A stretch of DNA of 53,460 bases. It comes from Bryobacterales bacterium. Its GTDB lineage: Bacteria > Acidobacteriota > Terriglobia > Bryobacterales > Bryobacteraceae. The stretch lies in contig JAEUQF010000052.1 in the NCBI GenBank assembly GCA_016789745.1, positions 1 to 53,460 on the forward strand, read 5' to 3'. The notes under the pieces were generated by a model. That model searched no databases, was not told where the DNA came from, and worked only from the letters and a program-made list of their open reading frames with translations. Below are positions 1-7,425 of this stretch, one piece after another (the first letter of the stretch is position 1; each line of letters starts with the position of its first letter). The translations under genes were made by a program, and so were the position numbers.

Positions 1-774
1 ACGTTCCTCATCGCGAACCTGGGCTGGCGCTACTCCTTCGTGGCCGCCGGTGGCGCCGGCATGCTGTTGTCGATCCTCTGGCTGCTGTCCGTGCGTGATG
101 GGGGGCGGGTCCCCAGACCCGCGGGCGGCGCCCACGTCGCCCCAGCCACCAACTGGGGCAGTCTCCTTGGCAACCCAAACCTCCGCTGGCTCATCCTGGG
201 CTACGCGGCCATCGACTACTTCCAATACATCTTCGTTTACTGGCTCTATTACTACCTTGGCGAAGTACGCAAACTCCCGCAGGCCGACATCGCCTTCTAC
301 GCCACCATGCCCTTCGTCGCCTGGTTCCTCATGATGCCCACCGGCGGCTGGATCGCCGATTACCTGAGCGCCCGCCGCGGCCTGAAGTTCGGACTCCGCA
401 CCGTCACGATTACCTGTCTTGCGATGGCCAGTATCTGCCTCATCGCCGCCCTCAGCGCGGAAGACACCAACGTGCTTGTGGCTCTGCTGAGCCTGGCGCT
501 TGGATTCGCCGCGGCCGCCGACGTCCCCTTCTGGTCCGCGGCCGTCAGTCTGGGTGGACGCCAGGCCGGAGCCGCGGGTGGACTCATGAACACCGGCGGT
601 AACCTGGGGGGCGCCCTCGCGCCCATCCTGACGCCCTACCTGGCCACCCACTACGGTTGGTCCGCGGGACTCTACGCCGGGGCGGCCATTGCGGTCATTG
701 GGGTCATCGCCTGGCTACGCATCGACCCCGCCCCGCCCGCCGAAGCCCAAGCGCAACAGGCAGCCGCCGTCTGA
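1..774 (+). CDS. MFS transporter, C-terminal part (5' end outside window)
   Basis: The frame is open from the first base and ends at TGA 772-774, so only the last ~257 residues are present. They form several hydrophobic helices separated by short loops, ending in an Ala/Gln-rich cytoplasmic tail. The loop GGWIADYLSARRG, following a hydrophobic helix, resembles the charged loop-2/loop-8 motif of major facilitator permeases. The NTGGNLGGALAPILTPYL stretch matches the Gly/Pro-rich helix near the end of anion:cation symporters (hexuronate/phthalate type). The substrate cannot be told from this half, and the symporter subfamily is a guess. No terminator follows. Confidence 0.8.
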   Translation, partial: TFLIANLGWRYSFVAAGGAGMLLSILWLLSVRDGGRVPRPAGGAHVAPATNWGSLLGNPNLRWLILGYAAIDYFQYIFVYWLYYYLGEVRKLPQADIAFYATMPFVAWFLMMPTGGWIADYLSARRGLKFGLRTVTITCLAMASICLIAALSAEDTNVLVALLSLALGFAAAADVPFWSAAVSLGGRQAGAAGGLMNTGGNLGGALAPILTPYLATHYGWSAGLYAGAAIAVIGVIAWLRIDPAPPAEAQAQQAAAV

Positions 775-793
775 GACACACTACTAGCCCTAC

Positions 794-1129
794 TCAGAGT
801 GCAACGGCGTCCCGGCAACGGATCGCGTAATCGAGCAACTCCTCGCGCCGCAGCCACTGCTTCCGTTGCTCGATGAGGGTGGCAACCGCGTTGGCGCTGT
901 TCGGGTGCAGGAGATGATTTAGCCCATGGAGGGCGCTCTCGCAACAGGCTCGTTGGCCTGTCTGCTGCTCCTTGCCGAGGTGTTTGAGCGCAGCGAGGAG
1001 CGGATGGAGCGCAGTCCTTCGTTTGGAAGCATGGGCCCGCTGATCCTGGCGGCGTCCGCTTCGGAATCCATACTTGAGGCGGTTCGAGAACCGGTCCAGA
1101 GTAACGTCCCAAGAACCTGCAGTTGCGCG
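794..1129 (-). pseudogene. Decayed gene fragment of unknown family
   Basis: The complement holds a 112-codon open frame (stop at 794-796, in-frame TGA at 1130-1132) that reads like real protein, for example LIEQRKQWLRREELLDYAIR near its end, yet it has no ATG, GTG or TTG start. A second protein-like fragment in another frame ([15 protein letters not shown], stop at 1164-1166) lies just upstream. I infer a frameshifted or truncated gene, or two adjacent broken genes. I do not recognise the family. The remainder of 775-1324 holds only the candidate promoter listed separately. Confidence 0.5.
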
Positions 1130-1303
1130 TCAACGATCAATTCGCGGCCCCACCGGGGGCGTCTCAGATGCCGCCTTCGTGCTCGAGAACAAGCTCCGTG
1201 AGTAGGTCGTCGATGGGTCTGGGAGACCGGTCCATTGCCTGTTTCCATCCTTACCACGGCAACCTCGATTCAAGCTGGTCCCAACGAGTTAGGAAGATGG
1301 GGC

Positions 1304-1309
1304 TATAAT
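1304..1309 (+). promoter_or_regulatory. Candidate -10 box for the B12-binding gene
   Basis: A perfect TATAAT sits 15 bases before the ATG at 1325. No good -35 hexamer lies 16-18 bases upstream. If it is used, the leader would be under ten bases, making the transcript nearly leaderless. In GC-rich DNA the exact match is notable but not proof. Confidence 0.35.
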
Positions 1310-1324
1310 CTTGGTATCAACGAA

Positions 1325-1729
1325 ATGACCCAACCGATTCGAGTTCTGGTGGCAAAACCCGGGCTCGACGGTCATGATCGAGGTGCGAAGGTCATCGCGC
1401 GCGCCCTACGCGATGCCGGTATGGAAGTGATCTACACCGGCTTGCGGCAGACGCCCGAGATGATCGTGAATGCCGCATTGCAAGAGGATGTGCAGGTAAT
1501 CGGCCTGAGTATTCTCTCCGGAGCCCATAACGCGATCGTCCCGCGGGTGATGGAACTGCTCCGGGAAAAGAACATGACGGATGTGTTGGTGGTGGTTGGC
1601 GGCATCATACCGGACGAGGATGCCGCGCAGTTGAAGAAGCAGCATGGGGTAGCGGCGGTTTTCCAGCCCGGCGCATCACTGGACGGGATTGTGGACTTTA
1701 TCCGGTCCGCGGTCACATTACCGGCCTGA
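1325..1729 (+). CDS. Cobalamin (B12)-binding domain protein, methylmalonyl-CoA mutase C-terminal type
   Basis: This is a 134-residue single-domain protein. It begins [20 protein letters not shown], which carries the DxHxxG cobalamin-ligand motif (D-G-H-D-R-G) of the B12-binding Rossmann fold, followed by the usual GLRQTPE and GLSILSGAH segments and the [11 protein letters not shown] loop. The length matches the stand-alone small subunit or C-terminal domain of acyl-CoA mutases. No catalytic TIM-barrel subunit is encoded in the window, so its partner must lie elsewhere. An in-frame GTG/ATG-rich extension back to 1235 exists, but ATG 1325 opens directly on the conserved domain and fits the -10 box at 1304-1309. 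Confidence 0.88.
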   Translation: MTQPIRVLVAKPGLDGHDRGAKVIARALRDAGMEVIYTGLRQTPEMIVNAALQEDVQVIGLSILSGAHNAIVPRVMELLREKNMTDVLVVVGGIIPDEDAAQLKKQHGVAAVFQPGASLDGIVDFIRSAVTLPA

Positions 1730-1822
1730 AGAACACCGATGATCCCACGCTCTGCATTATTTCCTGCGCCGCCCGCTTGAGGGCTAGCGCGGCCAGAGGA
1801 ATGGGATGACACGGATAAGCCG

Positions 1823-3217
1823 ATGCAGGAAAAACTGAATATCGCAGTATTCGTCGACTACGACAATATCGAAATTGGCGTCAGATCGACCTTACGCCGC
1901 GACTTCGACGTGTCGCTGCCGCTCGATGCATTAAAGGAGCGGGGCGACATTGTCGCGAAATTTGCCTATGCCAATTGGGCGCGTCAGGACGCGGCCACGC
2001 GGCAGATGGCAGAAAATGCGGTGCAGATGGTGCAGCGCATCCCCTCGCCACGAGGCGACAAGAATGGGGCGGATATCAACCTGGCATTAGACGCACTGGA
2101 GATGGCGTTCACGCATCCCCATGTCAATGCGTTTGCCATAGTCAGCGGGGATAGCGATTTTATCCCGCTGGTGAACAAGCTGAAGGAATTCGGCAAGCGG
2201 ATCTTCATTGTGGGCGGGAAGGCGTTTACGAGCACCATCCTGCAACAGAACTGCCATGAGTTCATCAGCTATGAAGCGCTGATGGATGCGCGTGGGGACC
2301 GGCCGCCGACTCCGACACCGGTGATCCTGCCGGACCGGCGGGGCGAGGAGCCAAGGCGCGAGGAACCCCGGCGTGAGGATCGGCGCGATCGGGATCGCGA
2401 CCGGGATAGAGATCGGGATCGGGACAGAGATCGGGACCGGGATCGTGGTGGGGACCGTGGTGGCGATCGGCCTGGCGACAAGTTCCAGCGCAATCGCCCG
2501 GCACCTTTGGAGTTGCCGCACGTAATGTCGTTGGTGGAACGCGCGCTGCAGGTCTTGGAGCGGCGTGAGGTGAAGCCGCAGTTGGGTCTGTTGAAGTCGA
2601 CCATGCTGCAGTTGGATCCGGCCTTCAGCGAAAAGGCTTATGGAGCCAACAGCTTTTCAGACTTTGTGGACCGGCTGAAGAAGGCGAACCTGATCGAGAC
2701 CAAGGGGCACGGCGGGACGTACACGATTGAGCGGAAGGGTACGGGGGCGGGCCCGGCGTTGAAGCCGGACGAAGCGCTGCCGACGCTGCGCGAGGTCTTG
2801 GAGAACCACCGGCTTGAGTTGGAAGACGGTGGTCCGATCGACGACCTGGCCGGCTGGCTGGCCGACGAGTTCCCGCATTTCGATGTGAAGGCGTACGGGT
2901 TCCAGGAGCTGTCGGAGCTGCTGAACTTCGCGCAGGATTCCTTCGTGGTTCGGCTGGAGCGGGACCACGAGAAGGGCACCACGGTGTACCTGGGGGCCGA
3001 GTTCTATCCGCCGGCCTTGCCGCCGGCTCCGGATCCGGAGCCTACGGATGAGGAAGAGGATGATGGGCCGCAGCCATACGTCGAGGGCCAGCCGACGATG
3101 ATGGAGCCGAATCCGCCGCCTCCGAAGCCGGCACCGGTTCGCAAGCGCGCTCCGCGCAAGGTGGCCGGGGATAAGCCTGCCCGCAAGGCGGCGCCGCGGC
3201 GGAAGAAGACCGATTAG
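1823..3217 (+). CDS. NYN-domain protein with Arg-Asp repeat and two OST-HTH (LOTUS) domains
   Basis: The protein has 464 residues. Residues ~5-155 form a NYN/PIN-like fold of the LabA/DUF88 type: FVDYDNIE near the start, GADINLALDA, then IVSGDSDFIPLVNKLKEFGK, giving the acidic residues expected of a metal-dependent RNase centre. Residues ~170-220 are a low-complexity Arg/Asp tract with about ten RD dipeptides. Two winged-helix OST-HTH/LOTUS modules follow (~235-305 and ~330-400), each with the L-x(n)-F/Y-G pattern, and then an acidic Pro-rich stretch and a Lys/Arg-rich tail. By family knowledge this is a putative RNA-binding or RNA-cleaving protein in the cytoplasm. It lies 9 bases before ridA and is probably co-transcribed with it. 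The RD tract is encoded by a near-repetitive run at 2384-2470. Confidence 0.88.
   Translation: MQEKLNIAVFVDYDNIEIGVRSTLRRDFDVSLPLDALKERGDIVAKFAYANWARQDAATRQMAENAVQMVQRIPSPRGDKNGADINLALDALEMAFTHPHVNAFAIVSGDSDFIPLVNKLKEFGKRIFIVGGKAFTSTILQQNCHEFISYEALMDARGDRPPTPTPVILPDRRGEEPRREEPRREDRRDRDRDRDRDRDRDRDRDRDRGGDRGGDRPGDKFQRNRPAPLELPHVMSLVERALQVLERREVKPQLGLLKSTMLQLDPAFSEKAYGANSFSDFVDRLKKANLIETKGHGGTYTIERKGTGAGPALKPDEALPTLREVLENHRLELEDGGPIDDLAGWLADEFPHFDVKAYGFQELSELLNFAQDSFVVRLERDHEKGTTVYLGAEFYPPALPPAPDPEPTDEEEDDGPQPYVEGQPTMMEPNPPPPKPAPVRKRAPRKVAGDKPARKAAPRRKKTD
2384..2470 (+). repeat. In-frame hexanucleotide-like repeat coding an Arg-Asp tract
   Basis: Imperfect tandem copies of CGGGAT/CGCGAC/CGGGAC-type hexamers encode alternating Arg-Asp. 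The codons vary between copies, so the tract is old or under selection at the protein level rather than a fresh slippage product. Confidence 0.8.
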
Positions 3218-3226
3218 GGAACGGCC

Positions 3227-3610
3227 ATGATTGATCGCATTTATCCGGAAGGGACCCCGAAGCCTCGGGGTCCTTACTCGCCCGCGGTGCGGGCGGGTGA
3301 TTTTATCTTCGTGAGCGGGCAGGGACCCATTGACCCGGTGACGAACGAATTCTCGTTCGGCGATATCCAGCATGAGACGCGGGTGACGTTGACCAACGTG
3401 CAGCGGATTCTGGAGGCGGCCGGAGCGAGCATGGCGGATGTCGTGAAATGCTCGGTGTTCCTGAAGGATGGCGGGGATTTCGCAAACATGAACGCGGTGT
3501 ATGCCGAGTTCTTCGGCGAGACCAAGCCGGCACGGACGACCGTGGAGACGAAGTTCGCGAACACGACGATGAAGGTGGAGATCGACTGCGTGGCGTATAA
3601 GCCGCGGTAG
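3227..3610 (+). CDS. ridA: RidA family enamine/imine deaminase
   Basis: The 127-residue length is typical of the YjgF/YER057c/UK114 family, which hydrolyses reactive 2-aminoacrylate-type imines in the cytoplasm. The sequence shows PRGPYSPAVRAGDFIFVSGQ near the start and VKCSVFLKD followed by the FANMNAVYAEFFG segment. The ending ARTTVETK...KVEIDCVAYK carries the Arg used for carboxylate binding. ATG 3227 is 9 bases after the NYN gene and has weak Shine-Dalgarno-like purines upstream. The gene ends at a strong terminator, so the B12/NYN/ridA group closes here. Assigned to the family with high confidence; the particular substrate is unknown. Confidence 0.93.
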   Translation: MIDRIYPEGTPKPRGPYSPAVRAGDFIFVSGQGPIDPVTNEFSFGDIQHETRVTLTNVQRILEAAGASMADVVKCSVFLKDGGDFANMNAVYAEFFGETKPARTTVETKFANTTMKVEIDCVAYKPR

Positions 3611-3627
3611 AAGGCCCTTCGAGGAAG

Positions 3628-3667
3628 AAAGCCCCGAGCCGTGTGTGGGCGGCGCGGGGCTTTTTTG
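3628..3667 (+). terminator. Rho-independent terminator after ridA
   Basis: AAAGCCCCG (3628-3636) pairs with CGGGGCTTT (3655-3663), with an inner GCCG/CGGC extension, followed by a run of T residues to 3666. It lies 18 bases after the ridA stop. Confidence 0.85.
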
Positions 3668-3818
3668 TTGCTGCCGTGCGGCGGGCAGAGCCGCTTGCAT
3701 TGCGGGTGTTTGGAAGAAGCCCTGCAACCGCTCCGCTGAAGACGCACTACCCAAGAGTTTCTCGCCAAGCTTACCAAGCTCGCTAAGAAGACAGCCAAAC
3801 AATAGAGAGAAGGGCTGG

Positions 3819-3882
3819 CGGCGTCTGCATAGTTATGCGCGGCCCGCGGGGGCCTGGGGTACTCCGCTGCAGACACGCTGCG
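3819..3882 (+). repeat. Dispersed intergenic repeat, copy C
   Basis: The segment shares the string CCTGGGGTACTCCG and flanking GGCGTC...GTTA...GCGGCCC spacing with copies at 39991-40045 and 45588-45649. All three are intergenic. No ORF is conserved between copies. Confidence 0.45.
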
Positions 3883-4544
3883 AAGTAACAATCGGGGGAC
3901 TGTGCCGGAGAAGGTCGTCGCCAATCTCGCGAGAAGCCCGGGCGCTTCTTCCTGATTTATGTGGGGCCCCGCGGTGCCTTACTTTGCGCGTGTGGCTCGA
4001 TAGCAATCCAAGTGACTTGCACAGCTGCAACCCGTGGTAGTTCGAGTTGGGTACGGCTCCGGCCGCGGCGGACTTGGCTTTGGGTGCGAAGACGGTCCAG
4101 GCTTCCTTCACTTTGGCGGTTCGCTGGCCGCGTGCCTGGAGCCAGGCACGGGTGGCGACGTGTGCCGCGTCGAGGAGTGCCTGGATGCGGGGAACGCTCA
4201 TCTCAAACTCGGTGACGCCATAGTCCTGGACGGGAAGCCGGAATACCAGGTCGAGGTAACTGTAATCGCGAAAGGGGAGTTGGAACTGGGAGCTGAGTTG
4301 TTCCCAGGCTTGGGGTCGATGCCGTCCGGCGAGAGCATCAGAGCGGATAAATTCCGTAATCTTTGCAGATCTGGAATGCGTTTTCAACGGCTGCGTCGAA
4401 GCCGATGGTGTGAACAACGGTGACGCGTTTGCTGCCGAATGCGATGATTCGGCTCAAGATAGCATTGAGGACACTCCCCGCGACAGTGGCCTCCTGGCAA
4501 TACTCATTCGCGCCGGCCGGCAGAAGCCGCGGACTGGCGGGCAA
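3833..4544 (-). pseudogene. Frameshifted gene remnant of unknown family
   Basis: Two reverse-strand frames overlap and look like halves of one protein. The upstream half (start 4544, stop 4338) ends with the protein-like VTVVHTIGFDAAVENAFQIC and KDYGIYPL. The downstream half (about 4400 to 4000) carries YLDLVFRLPVQDYGVTEFEM and RIQALLDAAHVATRAWLQAR with GC-rich third positions typical of this genome. The switch of frame near 4340-4400 suggests a frameshift. The last part down to 3833 overlaps repeat copy C and is probably not original coding sequence. I do not recognise the family. Confidence 0.45.
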
Positions 4545-4551
4545 AGATAGG

Positions 4552-4584
4552 TGGAAATTTCCAGAGAATCGGAGTTAATCCGAT
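4552..4584. promoter_or_regulatory. Two adjacent AT-rich palindromes
   Basis: A perfect 12-base palindrome TGGAAATTTCCA (4552-4563) is followed by the inverted repeat ATCGGA-gttaa-TCCGAT (4568-4584). They lie in the non-coding stretch 4545-4674, where I see no gene. Either could be a protein-binding site or a relic of the neighbouring broken gene. Confidence 0.3.
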
Positions 4585-4675
4585 GGGTTTAGTGTGGGCG
4601 AGTATCTCAGAGGTGAAATGTGAATAAGAGGACAAATTTTGACAGGAAGTGAGGAGCGGGCATGCCGGGAAAAGG

Positions 4676-4725
4676 AAAGCCCCGGAACCGTTCTCCTGCT
4701 GTCGCTACAGGGCGGTTCCGGGCTT
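4676..4725 (-). terminator. Terminator-like hairpin after the SelA-like gene
   Basis: CGGTTCCGGGCTT (4713-4725) pairs with the complementary arm at 4676-4690 with one bulged base. Read on the minus strand it comes 24 bases after the stop of the SelA-like gene and is followed by a T/C-rich stretch. Confidence 0.6.
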
Positions 4726-4748
4726 GTGATAATTCGCGGTGCGGAGGA

Positions 4749-5927
4749 CTAAGCCTTCGCGCTGAGGATTTCCTTGAGCCGTTTGGCGACGATTTCGGCC
4801 TCGCCGGGCTGCGTGGGCCAGGGGTTGATGATGAGCTCTTCCCTGGAGCTGGGGGTCACTTCGATAGCCGGCTCGCCTTCGCGCAGCTTCTTGATGACTT
4901 CCTGGACGGTGATTTTGGAATAGTCCCACTTCAGATGCAGGTGCGGGACGTGGTTGGCGATGGGCGGGACGACGACGCGCGACTGGAGGGTGGGGATGGA
5001 GCGCAGCGTGTCGGCGATGTACTTGACGCGGCGTTCGGCTTCCTTCATCTCGGCGGCGTGATCCTTTTTCATGTAGGTCTCGATGGCGACCATCATGCCG
5101 AGGATTTCTTCCTTGTTCACCTTCTGGCCGCGGGCCATGGTGCCGTAGGGCGAGGTGTTGAGCTTGGCGGCTTCGATGAGGTCTTTGCGGCCGAACATGA
5201 TGCCGGCGCTCTGGGGTCCGCGGATGTTCTTGCCGCCGGAGAAGATCACCAGGTCGTAGCCCATTTTGAGGTACTTGGTGAGGTTTTCGAGCGGGGGGAC
5301 GTCGGCGGCGGCGTCGTTCATGGTGGGGACGTTGAGCTTTTTGCCGAGTTGGGCGAACTCTTCGACCTTGATCTGGCCGCGCGGGTCGGCATCGTTGAAG
5401 AAGAGCATCATGGCGGTGCGTTCGTTGACAGCGCGTTCCAGCTCTTCCTTCGTTTCGACTTCGATCATCTTGATGCCGACGGCCCGGACGGAGTGATCAT
5501 ACCCGTAGCGGTGCGACTTCTGGATGATGACTTCGTTCTTCATGCCGGTGGTGTCCGGCAGGCGGGCGATTTTGGATTGATCCTTGCCGGCGACGCAGGC
5601 GGCGGTGCCGCAGGTGAGGGCTCCGGCGGCGCCGGAGGTGACCATGGCGGCCTCGGCGCCGAGTAGTTCGGCGATCCGCTTGCCGCAGGCGTCCTGGACC
5701 TCGTTGAGGCGCACGAACGACTTCGAGGCGTATTCGATGGCGGCCACGACTTCGGGCATCATGAGCGAGGCCGTGAGGGTGGTATAGCTGCCGGCGGCGT
5801 TGATGAAAGGGCGAATGCCCAAATCTTTGAAATAGTCACGCTTGGCCGGACCGGCCACGGCCGGCGATGCGGCAGCGAGGGCAGGAACGGCAGGGATTGT
5901 CTTCAGAAACCGGCGGCGGTTGGGCAT
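4749..5927 (-). CDS. Tat-exported SelA-like PLP-dependent enzyme
   Basis: The protein has 392 residues. The N-terminus RRRFLKT plus a hydrophobic Ala-rich stretch and AVAG is a twin-arginine signal peptide. The rest is a fold-type I PLP enzyme of the SelA/class-V-like family (L-seryl-tRNA(Sec) selenium transferase and D-glucosaminate-6-phosphate ammonia-lyase relatives). It shows RPFINAAGSYTTLTASLMMP at the start, TSGAAGAL for phosphate binding, NDAAAD (Asp205, pyridine N) and FSGGKNIRGP with Lys233 as the likely Schiff-base lysine. It lacks the RNA-binding context of true SelA, and no selC, selB or selD is visible. It starts 20 bases after ftcD and is probably co-transcribed. The substrate is unknown; a lyase, aldolase or transaminase-type reaction is possible. 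Confidence 0.82.
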   Translation of the reverse strand: MPNRRRFLKTIPAVPALAAASPAVAGPAKRDYFKDLGIRPFINAAGSYTTLTASLMMPEVVAAIEYASKSFVRLNEVQDACGKRIAELLGAEAAMVTSGAAGALTCGTAACVAGKDQSKIARLPDTTGMKNEVIIQKSHRYGYDHSVRAVGIKMIEVETKEELERAVNERTAMMLFFNDADPRGQIKVEEFAQLGKKLNVPTMNDAAADVPPLENLTKYLKMGYDLVIFSGGKNIRGPQSAGIMFGRKDLIEAAKLNTSPYGTMARGQKVNKEEILGMMVAIETYMKKDHAAEMKEAERRVKYIADTLRSIPTLQSRVVVPPIANHVPHLHLKWDYSKITVQEVIKKLREGEPAIEVTPSSREELIINPWPTQPGEAEIVAKRLKEILSAKA

Positions 5928-5947
5928 GTCGGGTGGGGCTCCTGCGC

Positions 5948-6862
5948 TCAGTCTATCAGATCAATTAATAATCGGCGTTCCAGGATCTGGTCCTCTGGAC
6001 GCGTTTCGGCCTTTAAATAAACGCTGGCGGCTTGACCAATCGCTTTGGCGGGCACGAGGCCGATAAACTCGCTGCCGACGATGGAGGCGCCGAGGCGGGC
6101 TGCTTCTTCGCGTACGGCTTCGTAGACGACGGCGAGGGGGGTGACTTCAAAGTCGGTGAGGTTCATGGAAACCTGGGCGAGGCCGCGCGAGGCGAGGAAG
6201 ACGCCCATGGCCTTGACGTGTGGGAGGCCGCCACTCGAGGCGCGGACTTTACGGGCGATCTGCTGGGCGATGGCGACGTCGGCTGTATCGAGGTTGATAT
6301 TGAAGGCGAGGAGGAATTTGCGGGCGCCGACGGCGGTGGCGCCGGCGCTGGGGTGGAGCGCGGGGCCGCCGGCGTCGGGCATGCGGGACGGGTCGTGGAG
6401 GGTGAGTTCCCGGAGGGCTTCGAAGCCGCTGCGGCGGACCACCTCGAGCCGCTGACGCTCGGGGCGCAGGGCGGCGGCCTCATAGAAATAGACGGGGATG
6501 CCGAGGCTGCGGGCGATACGCTGGCCTAGTTTGTGGGCGAAGGCGGCGCACTGTTCGAGGCTGACGTTTTGGAGAGGAACGAGGGGGACGACGTCGGCGG
6601 CGCCGATGCGGGGGTGGACGCCGGTATGGTGGCGGAGGTCGATGTGGTCGCGGGCGGCGGCGACGGCGCGGAAGGAGGCTTCGAGGACGGCTTCGGGGGA
6701 GCCGGCGAAGGTGAAGACACTACGGTTGTGGTCCGTGTCGGCCTCTTGGGCGAGCAGGGCGAGGCCGGGGACGGAGGTGATGGCCTGGCGGAGGGCGGCG
6801 AGGGTGGCGGGGTTCCGGCCCTCAGAGAAGTTGGGAACGCATTCAAGGAGAGGTCGCGCCAT
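5948..6862 (-). CDS. ftcD: Glutamate formimidoyltransferase
   Basis: The 304-residue protein matches the formiminotransferase domain alone, without the cyclodeaminase domain of the bifunctional form. It opens with LLECVPNFSEGRN, shows DTDHNRSVFTFAG, and carries the catalytic-site stretch HHTGVHPRIGAADVVPLVPL, with the His82-type base among its histidines. The C-terminal half has GGLPHVKAMG and SEFIGLVPAKAI. The enzyme moves the formimino group of N-formimidoyl-L-glutamate (from histidine breakdown) to tetrahydrofolate in the cytoplasm. No hut genes are nearby. It is followed by a SelA-like PLP enzyme, a pairing whose meaning is unclear. Confidence 0.93.
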   Translation of the reverse strand: MARPLLECVPNFSEGRNPATLAALRQAITSVPGLALLAQEADTDHNRSVFTFAGSPEAVLEASFRAVAAARDHIDLRHHTGVHPRIGAADVVPLVPLQNVSLEQCAAFAHKLGQRIARSLGIPVYFYEAAALRPERQRLEVVRRSGFEALRELTLHDPSRMPDAGGPALHPSAGATAVGARKFLLAFNINLDTADVAIAQQIARKVRASSGGLPHVKAMGVFLASRGLAQVSMNLTDFEVTPLAVVYEAVREEAARLGASIVGSEFIGLVPAKAIGQAASVYLKAETRPEDQILERRLLIDLID

Positions 6863-6947
6863 CGGCGAACTTCAGGATAGCGCGACGGAGATAGGGGTGG
6901 CAGTGACCCGGCTAGGCTCGCGCTTACGGAACGGCGGGCCGGTAGCG

Positions 6948-7409
6948 TTAGCGTTCAACGACCTCGACGAAGGTGACCCAGAAGGGGCCGCCGATGCAGA
7001 GGAATGGCTGGCGATTGACGAGGTTGCCGCCGCAGAGGCGCATGGAGTACTGACGGCCCTGGACAACGCTGGGGATGGAGATGGCGACGCCCGGCGGGAC
7101 GACGGATTTGAGGTTGCCGGCGATCATGTTGACGAGTTCGCCCATGGTGTCGCGAACGTCGTCGGTGATGGTATCGGGAACGGGGATGGTCATCAGCTGG
7201 GAAGTCCACTGGCACGCCAGTTCTTCGGACGCCTCGATGATGACCGCGCCGCGCCAGCTGCCGGCGAAATAGACGGCGGCTGTAATCGCTCCAGCGGGTG
7301 GTTCCCAATCGGCGCCTCCGGCCTCAACTCCGGAGCGGAGCATCGTGAGGAAAACGTCCTCTACGATTTGTGTGATTTCTGCCTCGTAGGCCTCCACAGG
7401 GAAGGGCAT
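6948..7409 (-). CDS. cheX: CheX-like chemotaxis phosphatase domain protein
   Basis: The protein has 153 residues starting at ATG 7409, which follows a good GAGGAGAAC ribosome-binding site. A longer in-frame start at 7478 would overlap cheR and add unrelated residues. The core DTMGELVNMIAGNLK matches the CheC/CheX phosphatase signature, where Glu and Asn act on phosphorylated CheY. A second such helix is not evident, which fits the CheX form. It is the last gene of the chemotaxis operon, 16 bases after cheR. Its likely job is CheY-P dephosphorylation, replacing CheZ, which is absent here. Confidence 0.8.
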   Translation of the reverse strand: MPFPVEAYEAEITQIVEDVFLTMLRSGVEAGGADWEPPAGAITAAVYFAGSWRGAVIIEASEELACQWTSQLMTIPVPDTITDDVRDTMGELVNMIAGNLKSVVPPGVAISIPSVVQGRQYSMRLCGGNLVNRQPFLCIGGPFWVTFVEVVER

Positions 7410-7425
7410 AGTTCTCCTCGTTTGA

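Noticed and set aside
1235..1324. Cobalamin riboswitch before the B12-binding gene
   Set aside because: No B12-box-like sequence is present and the likely leader is only a few bases long.
2384..2470. CRISPR-like or tandem-repeat array
   Set aside because: The units are hexamers in frame within a gene and code an RD tract; there are no spacers.
4034..4423. 129-residue forward ORF
   Set aside because: Gly-rich mirror of the reverse-strand remnant, whose residues and codon use look more like real protein.
4662..5666. 334-residue forward frame over the SelA-like gene
   Set aside because: Gly/Asp/Val-rich mirror of the PLP enzyme gene, which has clear motifs on the reverse strand.
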